Shown piece after piece: positions 1-7,395 of a stretch of 24,295 bases of DNA (position 1 is its first letter; each line of letters opens with the position of its first letter). The position numbers and the translations under genes were made by a program. The notes below the pieces were generated by a model. It saw nothing but the letters and a program-made list of their open reading frames with translations, was not told the DNA's origin and ran no database searches. The stretch lies in NCBI GenBank assembly GCA_937941745.1, contig CALDGV010000006.1, forward strand, positions 1 through 24,295, in the 5' to 3' direction. The stretch is from an uncultured Prosthecobacter sp. (GTDB lineage Bacteria; Verrucomicrobiota; Verrucomicrobiia; Verrucomicrobiales; Verrucomicrobiaceae).

Positions 1-1396
1 CGCCCTGGGCGATGGCAAAGGCACGCCAGACGAGCGCCCGAGGCTCGATTTTGGCGCCCGCGATCAAAGTTGGCGTGGTGGAGAGCTGCAGCACCTCCTG
101 AGCCACCCATTCGTGCGGTGCAGCTCGGATGGCATCAATCATTCGGGACTTCTGCTCCTCATCAAGGTCGGCCATGAACACCGGGTCGCGGGAGCCACGC
201 ACGAAAGCCGGCTTGATGACCCAGCGGTCCGGATTGGCGAGCACCATTTCCAGTTCGCGGCGCTGACCACACCACCACGTCGGCACACAGGGGAGGCGAA
301 GTTCTTCACCGAGCAGATGGCGGCACAAACCCGGCATGAACGGATGCAGGGCCGGTGTCTCGACCAGGCCGGTGCCAAGGCCATTGGCGAGGGCAATGCT
401 GCCGTTGCGCCAGGCTTCCAGGAGGCCAGCAGTGCCCAGCAGTGAGTCCGGATTCAATTCCAGAGGATCGCAGAACACATCATCCACATGCCGGATCACC
501 ACATCCACGCGGCGGAGACCTTCGAGGGTCTTCAAATGCAGATGCCGGTCTCGCACCGTGAGGTCTGCCCCCTCGACGAGCGGAAAACCAAGATAACGTG
601 CCTGGAAAGCATGCTCGAAGTAGGTCTCGTTGTAAGGTCCTGGAGTGAGCATGAGAATGCCCGCCTCACCGCTGCGGTGCTTTGGAGCCAGCGAGCGGAG
701 CATCTCCCGCTTCATCTCATAATAAGAGGCCAGCCGACGAATTTTCGCCGCATTGAACTCCTCGGCGAAAACGTTGGCCATGATGATGCGGTTCTCCAGG
801 GCATAGCCATGACCGCTGGGAGCCTGCACCCGGTCGGCCAGGACCTGCCATCGCCCGGCAGCATCCCTCACCAGATCCGTGCCGAACGTAAAGATGAAGC
901 GCCCACCGGGGGGATTCACACCCAGAGCCGGGCGCAGAAAGCCAGGGTTGGCAAAAATCATGGCCGGCGGCAGCAGGCCCTCATGCAGCAGGCGTTGCGG
1001 CCCATACAAATCCTGGAGCACCGCATTCAACAGCCGGCCGCGCTGATCCAGACCCATCTGCACTTCCGCAAAGTCTTCCTGCGAAACAATATGAGGCAGG
1101 CTGTCCAGCGCCCAAGGGCGGCTGGTGCCGAGAGCATCGTCGTAGATGTTGTAGGTGACACCGTGATCGCGCAGAAGGCGCTGAATGTCCTCTCCACGAG
1201 CAGAGAAATCAGCCGGAGAGCAATGCTGAAGAAAGCTGGCGAAGGTGCGCCAATGAGCACGCACCCTGCCCTCAGCATCGAACATCTCATCGAAGACACC
1301 CCGCTCCGGCTGATAGCCAGCAAGCGCCAGCCCCGCCTCATCGGAAGGACGGGGTGGACTGGGAGCACGAGGCGGCAAAACGGCTTCAGGAGGCAT
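1..1396 (-). CDS. Circularly permuted ATP-grasp protein (DUF404/DUF407, COG2308 type), 3' end cut by window edge
   Basis: The minus strand is open from an ATG at 1396 to the left edge, giving 465 visible residues. An in-frame TGA sits directly before the ATG, so this is the first possible start. The reading contains family hallmarks: TPGPYNETYFEHAF, then LGFPLVEGADLTVRD, RVDVVIRHVDDVFCDPLEL, and near the end WVIKPAFVRGSRDP and EPRALVWRAF. These match the circularly permuted ATP-grasp type 2 family, which is thought to form amide or peptide bonds using ATP. The substrate is unknown. Stand-alone members are about 480 residues, so either little is missing or a C-terminal alpha-E (DUF403) domain follows outside the window. 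Such genes often sit beside alpha-E and transglutaminase-like genes; here a transglutaminase lies 16 kb away. It is separated from mscL by about 156 bases, so it may have its own promoter. Confidence 0.9.
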   Translation of the reverse strand, partial: MPPEAVLPPRAPSPPRPSDEAGLALAGYQPERGVFDEMFDAEGRVRAHWRTFASFLQHCSPADFSARGEDIQRLLRDHGVTYNIYDDALGTSRPWALDSLPHIVSQEDFAEVQMGLDQRGRLLNAVLQDLYGPQRLLHEGLLPPAMIFANPGFLRPALGVNPPGGRFIFTFGTDLVRDAAGRWQVLADRVQAPSGHGYALENRIIMANVFAEEFNAAKIRRLASYYEMKREMLRSLAPKHRSGEAGILMLTPGPYNETYFEHAFQARYLGFPLVEGADLTVRDRHLHLKTLEGLRRVDVVIRHVDDVFCDPLELNPDSLLGTAGLLEAWRNGSIALANGLGTGLVETPALHPFMPGLCRHLLGEELRLPCVPTWWCGQRRELEMVLANPDRWVIKPAFVRGSRDPVFMADLDEEQKSRMIDAIRAAPHEWVAQEVLQLSTTPTLIAGAKIEPRALVWRAFAIAQG

Positions 1397-1552
1397 TCAC
1401 AAAGGGCTGGGAGGCTCCGAAAAGACGCGAGAACCGGGCCAAGCGCATCTGGGAAATGGAATTTCTGCCCGCAGCTGCCGTGCTGCCGGACATGGGTTAA
1501 GGGAGTCTTGTCACTCTCCAGCAAAGACAATCATTGCCCCATCAAGTCTGGG

Positions 1553-1960
1553 CTATTTCTTCAGAAGATCCCGGATCTCCGTCAGCAGCATGATGTCTGC
1601 AGGCGGCGCAGCGGGCGCGGCAGCCGCCTCTTCCTTCTTCATCATGGCCATGAGCTTGTTCGCAGGCTTCACGATGACAAAGAAGATGACCGCCGAGGTG
1701 ATCAAAAAACCGATGATGGCGTTGATGACCATGCCGATGTCGAGGAGGTTCGGCAGCTTCTCTCCTTTTTCGTTCACAAACTCGCCGATCTTGATTCCCA
1801 GGGAGACATTAGGGTTCCCGCCGACCAGCTTGAGGATTGGTTCGATGATTCCCTTGGTGAAAGCAGTCACGATGGTGCCGAAGGCTGCTCCAATGATGAC
1901 CCCTGTGGAGAGATCAACGACGTTGCCCTTGAGAATGAACTTTTTGAATTCGTCGAGCAT
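1553..1960 (-). CDS. mscL: Large-conductance mechanosensitive channel MscL
   Basis: The 135-residue product has the size and layout of MscL: an N-terminal amphipathic start MLDEFKKFILKGNVVDLSTG, the first transmembrane helix GVIIGAAFGTIVTAF, a periplasmic loop, the second helix VINAIIGFLITSAVIFFVIV, and a charged C-terminal helix ending EIRDLLKK. It forms an inner-membrane pore that opens under membrane tension and releases solutes during osmotic downshock. I chose the ATG at 1960 because the family begins with this motif; an in-frame start at 2008 would add 16 residues unlike the family and overlap the upstream gene. The gene lies 26 bases after the nitrilase-family gene on the same strand, so co-transcription is likely. 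No Shine-Dalgarno precedes the start. The Ala/Pro-rich linker before the last helix is ordinary for MscL. Confidence 0.95.
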   Translation of the reverse strand: MLDEFKKFILKGNVVDLSTGVIIGAAFGTIVTAFTKGIIEPILKLVGGNPNVSLGIKIGEFVNEKGEKLPNLLDIGMVINAIIGFLITSAVIFFVIVKPANKLMAMMKKEEAAAAPAAPPADIMLLTEIRDLLKK

Positions 1961-1986
1961 GGTGAGATGAGAATGTTGAGTTTGGG

Positions 1987-2868
1987 TTACAAAACGGATT
2001 GCACACAAATCGAGCGCTCAAGGCCAGCACATTTTCGGCCAAGGTGAGCCGGGTTGGTCTCCTTCGTCATTCGGCGCATGGTTTCGAGAGCCCGCAGGTT
2101 CAAGGAAACTCTCAAACGGTGGCTGCCCGCAGTTACCAGTTCGGTCTCCTCGTGCCTTGGCTGATCTTTAAAGACTGCCTGGGAGGGGCGGTAAAAGGCA
2201 GCCCGGCCAATGTTGTCATCGATCAGTTCGGAGGCAGCCCGGCCTGTCAGGTGGCTGACCCCGACGTAGCACCCTAGTTCCACCGATCGTGCGGAAGCGC
2301 AGCGGTTCACCCTTTCGACCCCGAGCACCGTCTCAGTCGCACTGGGACACAGGATCAAATCCACCCCCGAATCCCGCAGGCGCGCAGAAAGCTCCGGAAT
2401 CTCAATGTCCAGACAGATGATCACAGCCACCTTCCAGCCACGCCAAGCCCAGAGTTGCATTGAACTCCCGGGTGTAAAATCCGCCTCCCAGGGAGTCATG
2501 TGGAGCTTGTCCTGAAACAGGAGATGACCATCCGCCACAATGAAGGCGCGATTGGTGATGCTGCCATCCGGCTGCAGGCATGGAGCCGTGCCCAGCACGG
2601 CGGCCTTGCCTGCCTGGTTGAGTCGTGGCAGCAGCCTGGGCAGCACCTGCTGCCAGAAGACCTCGGCCACGCTGCGCAGTGGAGCCTGGCCTCCGGCCGC
2701 CACCAGGGGCTCCAAGCCCATCCAGGTGAATTCAGGCAGAAGGACCAAGTCAGCCCCCGTTTCCCAGCCCTGCTCCACACTTTGCAGCACGGACTCAGCA
2801 TAGGCCTCGACATGGCTGGGCGGGCTGCCTGGATCAAAAGTGACAAGGTCGAGGACGAGATTGGACAT
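1987..2868 (-). CDS. Carbon-nitrogen hydrolase (nitrilase superfamily), cytosolic
   Basis: The 293-residue protein shows the full Glu-Lys-Cys triad of the nitrilase superfamily: E46 in LLPEFTW, K121 in FQDKLHMTPWE and C152 in VIICLDIEIPE. It should hydrolyse a non-peptide C-N bond (amide or nitrile) or transfer an acyl group; the substrate cannot be read. There is no signal peptide, so it acts in the cytoplasm. The ATG at 2868 is chosen because the longer frame to 3030 overlaps the upstream gene and lacks family character. The upstream GNAT gene ends 31 bases away on the same strand. In other bacteria a GNAT domain and a nitrilase domain of this kind are fused in one protein, so the two products probably work together. 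The next gene, mscL, follows after 26 bases. Confidence 0.88.
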   Translation of the reverse strand: MSNLVLDLVTFDPGSPPSHVEAYAESVLQSVEQGWETGADLVLLPEFTWMGLEPLVAAGGQAPLRSVAEVFWQQVLPRLLPRLNQAGKAAVLGTAPCLQPDGSITNRAFIVADGHLLFQDKLHMTPWEADFTPGSSMQLWAWRGWKVAVIICLDIEIPELSARLRDSGVDLILCPSATETVLGVERVNRCASARSVELGCYVGVSHLTGRAASELIDDNIGRAAFYRPSQAVFKDQPRHEETELVTAGSHRLRVSLNLRALETMRRMTKETNPAHLGRKCAGLERSICVQSVL

Positions 2869-2899
2869 GCTCGGAAGAGGTTGATCAGGCAAAACGGCT

Positions 2900-3493
2900 T
2901 CAGGCAAGCGGCTTAAGCCAGAAGGTGAGTGTCTTGGGTGTCTCCACGGATTCATGCACCTCCTTCCAAACAAAGGTGGCCTGAAGCTCGGGATGCCTGT
3001 GATAGCCCAGGGACTGCCAAAACGTGTCAAGTGGGCGGTATCCTGGAGGTTTCATGGGGTGATCCTCAGTCCTGTCCACTGCACAGAAAGCCGCCAGACG
3101 GCATCCCAAATAAAGAGCATGTTCTTCACGGTAGCGGAAGAAAGCCTTGCCGATGCCCTGGCCTCGCCATTCGGGGAGCAAAACAGACTCTCCCAGATAA
3201 CAGATGTCTGCCGTGTCATGTCCTGCATCCTCAAAGCAGGCCCGAAACGAGGCATCCCCTTCACTCATGCGGACGCAAGTCGTGGCCCCAACGGGTTGCT
3301 CTCCTTCATACGCCAGCACGACTAAGCTGCTGGGAGCCTCAGCATACGTGGCGAGGTAATGACGCTCATCATTCAAGGTTCCGTCATAAAGGTAAGGATA
3401 GTCACGGAACACACGGAGTCGCAGCCCACCGATGTCATCCAGATGGGTGAGGATTTCACGATGGTGCAGGCTGATGAATCGAATCGAGGACAT
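2900..3493 (-). CDS. GNAT-family N-acetyltransferase, partner of the adjacent nitrilase
   Basis: The 197-residue protein contains a GNAT fold. The central strand VLAYEGEQPVGATTCVRM is followed by CYLGESVLLPEWRGQGIGKAFF, whose R-G-Q-G-I-G-K loop is the acetyl-CoA pyrophosphate-binding signature. The later segment GYRPLDTFWQSLGYHRHPELQATFVWKE resembles GNAT domains associated with nitrilases. It should move an acetyl or other acyl group from CoA to an amine; the acceptor is unknown. The ATG at 3493 is preferred because the fold begins shortly after it; a longer frame to 3544 adds 17 poorly supported residues. It is the first gene of an apparent GNAT-nitrilase-mscL operon, so the promoter should lie in the AT-rich gap upstream. 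Confidence 0.85.
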   Translation of the reverse strand: MSSIRFISLHHREILTHLDDIGGLRLRVFRDYPYLYDGTLNDERHYLATYAEAPSSLVVLAYEGEQPVGATTCVRMSEGDASFRACFEDAGHDTADICYLGESVLLPEWRGQGIGKAFFRYREEHALYLGCRLAAFCAVDRTEDHPMKPPGYRPLDTFWQSLGYHRHPELQATFVWKEVHESVETPKTLTFWLKPLA

Positions 3494-3891
3494 GAACGAG
3501 CTAGGAAGAGGCGGATTGAAGCTGGAGCATCGCCTGAAAACCATCTCAGACCAAGGTAGTCCTATTAAAAAATGCAGCGGTCACGACGGAAACCCATAAG
3601 AGACGAACATTTCTCCGACTTGGAAATCTGATATAGGCCCAAAGTCCAACAGACCACCCTAAACTTTAGAGTGAACACTTCACCCAACAAAGCAGTCCCA
3701 GCGTATTCCCGCCAACCAGCCTGAATTTGGCATAACCACTAAAGAAAGATTAGTGACTAGAACTTAGGTTTAATGTATTAAATCACCATTGATCCCTTAC
3801 AATCCACTACTCAAATTGATTCCCATCAGTCTCCAGCATAGGTCTGGCTGAAAGATTTCACCCCAACCAAACACCAACACCAAACAACACC
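3494..3891. other. AT-rich intergenic region between divergent genes, with a G-free leader
   Basis: This gap separates the minus-strand GNAT operon from the plus-strand response regulator, so it should hold promoters for both. It is clearly richer in A and T than the flanking genes, mainly between 3560 and 3850. No convincing open reading frame, RNA gene or hairpin-plus-T-run is visible. The last 37 bases before the GTG start (3855-3891) contain no G at all and are rich in C and A, which would give an unstructured leader without a Shine-Dalgarno site. I could not assign specific -35/-10 boxes with confidence. Confidence 0.6.
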
Positions 3892-4536
3892 GTGAAATAC
3901 AAAATCTACATCTTCGATGACCATCCGGTCGTGGTCGAAGGTCTCCAGAAAGCGCTGCTAAGCGTGGACGAATTCGAAATCGTCGGCACATCCGGCGATG
4001 AGGCGACTGCTCTCGAGCAGATCTCCAGCCTCAAACCCGATGCCGTCATCATGGAGATCTCCGCCAAGGACCGCTCCGGCGTCGACATCATCAAGAAAGT
4101 CAAAGAAGCCTATGATGCCACCCAGGTGCTCGTCTTCTCCGGGCACGACGAAAACATCATGGCTGAACGCTGCCTGCGCGGCGGTGCCATGGGCTACCTC
4201 ATGAAGACCGAACCCCTCAGCCGGATCGTTCTGGCCGTGCGGCAGGTTCTCGGAGGCGGCTTCTTCTTCAGTTCCAACCTTCTTGCCAGCATCGTGGCGG
4301 GTGGCAGCCTCCGTGGAGGCAGCGCCGCCCGTGGTGAGCCTGGACGCCTGCTCAGCGACCGCCAGCTCGAAATCTTCGAGATGGTAGGACGTGGCATGGA
4401 TTCCCACGCCATCGCAGCCAAGCTGGAACTGAGTTCCAAGACGGTGGACGCCCACAAGGCGAACATCCGTCAGAAGCTGGGGCTCGATTCGGCCCGTGAG
4501 CTGCTCATGGAAGCGGTGCGCTGGATTGAGAAATAG
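3892..4536 (+). CDS. NarL/FixJ-type response regulator with Glu in place of the phospho-acceptor Asp
   Basis: The 214-residue protein has a receiver domain (about 1-120) and a LuxR-type helix-turn-helix (about 153-214, with LSDRQLEIFEMVGRGMDSHA and SSKTVDAHKANIRQKLGL). The acidic pocket D9-D10, the switch Ser S83 (VFSGHDE) and the conserved Lys K105 (YLMKTEP) are all present. The usual phosphorylated Asp at the end of strand 3 is E55 (DAVIMEIS). In some response regulators, Asp-to-Glu mimics the phosphorylated state, so this one may be active without a kinase, but that is inference. The start is GTG at 3892; the protein begins immediately with the first receiver strand. No histidine kinase gene is adjacent. 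A strong terminator follows, so the gene is probably monocistronic. Confidence 0.93.
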   Translation: MKYKIYIFDDHPVVVEGLQKALLSVDEFEIVGTSGDEATALEQISSLKPDAVIMEISAKDRSGVDIIKKVKEAYDATQVLVFSGHDENIMAERCLRGGAMGYLMKTEPLSRIVLAVRQVLGGGFFFSSNLLASIVAGGSLRGGSAARGEPGRLLSDRQLEIFEMVGRGMDSHAIAAKLELSSKTVDAHKANIRQKLGLDSARELLMEAVRWIEK

Positions 4537-4560
4537 TCCTTTCTTCGATCAAGCCTCTTT

Positions 4561-4604
4561 AAAACCGTCCGGCCCGGGGTGTGCTGGACGGTTTTTTTGT
4601 TTTT
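4561..4604 (+). terminator. Rho-independent terminator of the response-regulator gene
   Basis: A 10-bp perfect stem, AAAACCGTCC (4561-4570) with GGACGGTTTT (4586-4595), encloses a 15-base loop whose first and last bases can pair further. It is followed by a run of T residues interrupted by one G. It lies 25 bases after the stop codon. Confidence 0.92.
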
Positions 4605-4660
4605 CAAGAATTGTAGGGGGTGACTTGGTAAAGCCACGTAGGCTGCGGCGTTTTCCCTGA

Positions 4661-5833
4661 ATGTCCTCCAACCAGCGCCTTGTTTCCCTGGATGCCTTCC
4701 GCGGGTTCGTCATGCTTCTGATGGCTTCCTCGGGCTTTGGGCTAGCTCAGATGGCCGCCGCGAACCCTGATTCCTGGTTGTGGCAGCAGATCAAATATCA
4801 AGTTTCGCACGTTCCCTGGCAGGGCTGCGCCCTGTGGGACCTGATCCAGCCTAGCTTCATGTTCATGGTCGGCATTGCCGTGCCCCTGTCCATCCGTCGC
4901 CGCAGGGAGGCGGGTCAGGGATTTTTCCAGATGAGCATCCACGCCCTGTTCAGAGCCTTGGCTCTTGTGCTCCTGGCAGTTCTTTTGTCCACCCGCGGCA
5001 GTGACACCCAGACGCATTGGATTTTTACCAATGTGCTCGCCCAGATTGGCCTGGGTTATGTCTTCCTGGTGATGCTGACAGGTCTCGGCTGGGAATACTG
5101 CCTGGCTGCCATCGTGCTGATTCTAAGCGGCTACTGGTACTGGTTTTTCCAGCATCCCCTGCCCACGCCCGAACAAATCGCCGCTTTCCAGGCAGCCAAA
5201 CCGCCCGCAGAAGGGCTCATGGAGGGATTCTTTGCCCACTGGAACATCCACACGAATGCCGCAGCGGAATTTGACCGCTGGTTTTTGAACCATTTCTTTC
5301 CAAGAGCCGAGGTTTTCCAGTACAACTCCGGCGGCTACCAGACTCTGAACTTCATTCCAGCCCTCGCCACCATGCTGGGTGGAGCCATTACGGGCAGCTT
5401 TCTTATGAGCAGCGCCCGAACTCACGGACAGAAGGCCGCAAGACTGCTGATCGTGGGCATTGTCTGTCTGCTGATCGGCACGATCCTGGACATTGTCGGA
5501 TGTCCGGTGGTGAAGCGGATCTGGACACCCTCCTGGGCCGTCTTCAGCGGTGGCTGGGTGCTGATCATGCTTTCGTTCTTTTACTGGCTGGTGGAAGTGG
5601 CCGGACAGAGCAGAGTGGTCTTTCCCCTTGTGGTGGTGGGGATGAACAGCATTTTCATCTACGTCATGCATAGCCTCTGTGCTGGCTGGATCTCCCAACA
5701 ACTCTCCAAGCACGGCATGGCTCCGTTCTTCAGTTCTGCCTGGGGGCCCGTGATCGAAAAATGCAGCGTCCTCGGAGTTCTCTGGCTGCTTTGCTTCTGG
5801 CTCTACCGACAGAAAGCTTTTCTCAGGCTTTAA
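4661..5833 (+). CDS. HGSNAT/DUF5009-type membrane acyltransferase (COG4299-like)
   Basis: The 390-residue protein begins RLVSLDAFRGFVMLLM, the typical first helix of this family, followed by HVPWQGCALWDLIQPSFMFM. The His at position 50 aligns with the catalytic His of lysosomal heparan-alpha-glucosaminide N-acetyltransferase, which carries acetyl groups across the membrane to a glucosamine. At least eight hydrophobic segments are visible, for example LFRALALVLLAVLL, VFPLVVVGMNSIFIYVM and SVLGVLWLLCFWLY. It is an inner-membrane enzyme likely to acylate a periplasmic sugar; the real acceptor is unknown. The ATG at 4661 is preceded by a pyrimidine-rich sequence, not a Shine-Dalgarno. A large periplasmic insert (about 165-230) separates the two helix groups. 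The next gene begins 94 bases downstream on the same strand. Confidence 0.85.
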   Translation: MSSNQRLVSLDAFRGFVMLLMASSGFGLAQMAAANPDSWLWQQIKYQVSHVPWQGCALWDLIQPSFMFMVGIAVPLSIRRRREAGQGFFQMSIHALFRALALVLLAVLLSTRGSDTQTHWIFTNVLAQIGLGYVFLVMLTGLGWEYCLAAIVLILSGYWYWFFQHPLPTPEQIAAFQAAKPPAEGLMEGFFAHWNIHTNAAAEFDRWFLNHFFPRAEVFQYNSGGYQTLNFIPALATMLGGAITGSFLMSSARTHGQKAARLLIVGIVCLLIGTILDIVGCPVVKRIWTPSWAVFSGGWVLIMLSFFYWLVEVAGQSRVVFPLVVVGMNSIFIYVMHSLCAGWISQQLSKHGMAPFFSSAWGPVIEKCSVLGVLWLLCFWLYRQKAFLRL

Positions 5834-5927
5834 ATCCCAGGCTTGCAGCCGCCGGGATGAAACGCATTTTCCCTGAATCCGGACGAAAGTCGTGCGGAGT
5901 TGAGTCGTAGTGCTTCCCATCCCCCCC

Positions 5928-7295
5928 ATGAACGCCTTCCACGAAACCGCCACAGCCTCCCATCAGCTGAGCCGCCGCCATGTTTTGCGCGGCTTGGGAA
6001 CCGTGCTCAGCCTTCCTTTCCTTGAATCACTGGGGCACAGGGCTTTCGCAGCACCAGCTCCGGCCAAAAAAGCCCCCCTGCGGGCGGCCTGGCTTTACGT
6101 GCCCAATGGTGTGAATGTGGACGAGTGGTACCCCACAGGAGAAGGCACCAACTACCAGCTGAGCACTTCCCTGAAGGAGCTTGAGCGGCACAAGAATGAT
6201 TTCATGGTCGTATCCGGCCTCGCCCAGGATTTCGCACGCTCCCACGGCAACGGTGGCGGCGACCACGCCCGAGCCACCGCGACCTTCCTCACCGGCTGCA
6301 TGCCGAAGAAGACTGCCGGCGCCGACATCCAACTCGGGATTTCGGTGGACCAGATTGCCGCCCAGAAGATCGGTCATCTTACGCGTCTGCCGTCCCTGGA
6401 ACTGAGCACCGACGGCCAGCGCAGCGCAGGTCGTTGCGACAGCGGCTATTCCTGCGCTTATCAGTTCAACCTCGCCTGGAAAAATGAAACCATGCCCATG
6501 GCTCCCGAAATGGACCCACGGCTGGTTTTCGAGCGACTTTTCGGCTACGGCGCCTCAGGAAGCCGGGGAGCCGAAGGTGCTCGCCGCCAACGCCTGCAAA
6601 AGAGCATCCTCGACACCGTGCTTTCCGAAGCCAGAAGCCTCCAGGGCAAGGTCAGCGGCAGCGACAAGCGCAAGATTGACGAATATTTCGAGTCCGTGCG
6701 CGACATCGAAATGAGGATCGAGCGCGCTGAAAAGTTTACTGCCCAACTGCCCAAGGACATGCCGATTCCGGAAGGTGTGCCAGACAACTACGAGGAGCAC
6801 ATTCGGACGATGTTCGATCTTTTGGTGCTGGCCTTCCAGACCGACACCACCCGCATTGCAACATTCATGCTGGCTCATGATGGCAGCAACCGCAGCTTCC
6901 CTGACATCGGCGTGCCAGACGCCCACCACGGCATCTCCCACCATCAGAAGGATCCGACGAAACTTGCCAAGCTGGGCAAAATCGATCGCTTCTACCTCCG
7001 CCAGTTCGGCTACTTCCTCGACAAGCTCAAAGGCATCAAGGACGGAGAAAACGGCACCCTGCTGGACAACAGCATGATCGTCTGGGGCGGCGGCATTGCC
7101 GACCCTGACCGTCACAACCACGACAACCTGCCAATCGTGGTGGCCGGCCGCGCTGGTGGCACCTGGACTCCAGGGAAACGTGTGGTTCTGCCTGGAGAAA
7201 CTCCCATGACCAACCTTTACCTCTCCATGCTCGACAGGATGGGAGTGCGGGCGGAAAAGGTGGGAGACAGCAGCGGTGTGCTGGAAGTTGGGTAA
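5928..7295 (+). CDS. Tat-exported DUF1552 protein
   Basis: The 455-residue product opens with a twin-arginine signal, LSRRHVLRGLGTVLSLPFLE (RR at 16-17), cut after about residue 41 (AFAAPA). The rest matches the DUF1552 family common in Planctomycetes and Verrucomicrobia: AWLYVPNGVNVDEWYPTG near the start, FARSHGNGGGDHARATATFL, then RIATFMLAHDGSNRSFPDIG and DAHHGISHH, and finally LLDNSMIVWGGGIADPDRHN. Length fits the family. The biochemical function is not established; it acts outside the cytoplasm, presumably folded with a cofactor or metal before export. I chose the ATG at 5928 over an in-frame GTG at 5910 because it sits closer to the signal peptide. DUF1552 genes usually lie next to a large DUF1587/DUF1588/DUF1592 cytochrome-like gene; none is present here. 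Confidence 0.9.
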   Translation: MNAFHETATASHQLSRRHVLRGLGTVLSLPFLESLGHRAFAAPAPAKKAPLRAAWLYVPNGVNVDEWYPTGEGTNYQLSTSLKELERHKNDFMVVSGLAQDFARSHGNGGGDHARATATFLTGCMPKKTAGADIQLGISVDQIAAQKIGHLTRLPSLELSTDGQRSAGRCDSGYSCAYQFNLAWKNETMPMAPEMDPRLVFERLFGYGASGSRGAEGARRQRLQKSILDTVLSEARSLQGKVSGSDKRKIDEYFESVRDIEMRIERAEKFTAQLPKDMPIPEGVPDNYEEHIRTMFDLLVLAFQTDTTRIATFMLAHDGSNRSFPDIGVPDAHHGISHHQKDPTKLAKLGKIDRFYLRQFGYFLDKLKGIKDGENGTLLDNSMIVWGGGIADPDRHNHDNLPIVVAGRAGGTWTPGKRVVLPGETPMTNLYLSMLDRMGVRAEKVGDSSGVLEVG

Positions 7296-7395
7296 CCATC
7301 ACCCCACTTCACGCCTTCAAGCATCATTCCTGGCCTGATTAACGTCACTTCTGCAGGTTACTGCTGCCGTTACAGGACGTTACCATCGACCTGTT

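Noticed and set aside
488..2047. Long plus-strand open frame of 519 codons
   Set aside because: It is antisense to the ATP-grasp, mscL and nitrilase genes, all of which show clear family motifs on the minus strand. Its translation has no recognisable domain and it crosses gene boundaries.
5834..5858. Terminator after the membrane acyltransferase gene
   Set aside because: ATCCC/GGGAT is a short, interrupted stem with no following T run, so read-through into the DUF1552 gene is more likely.
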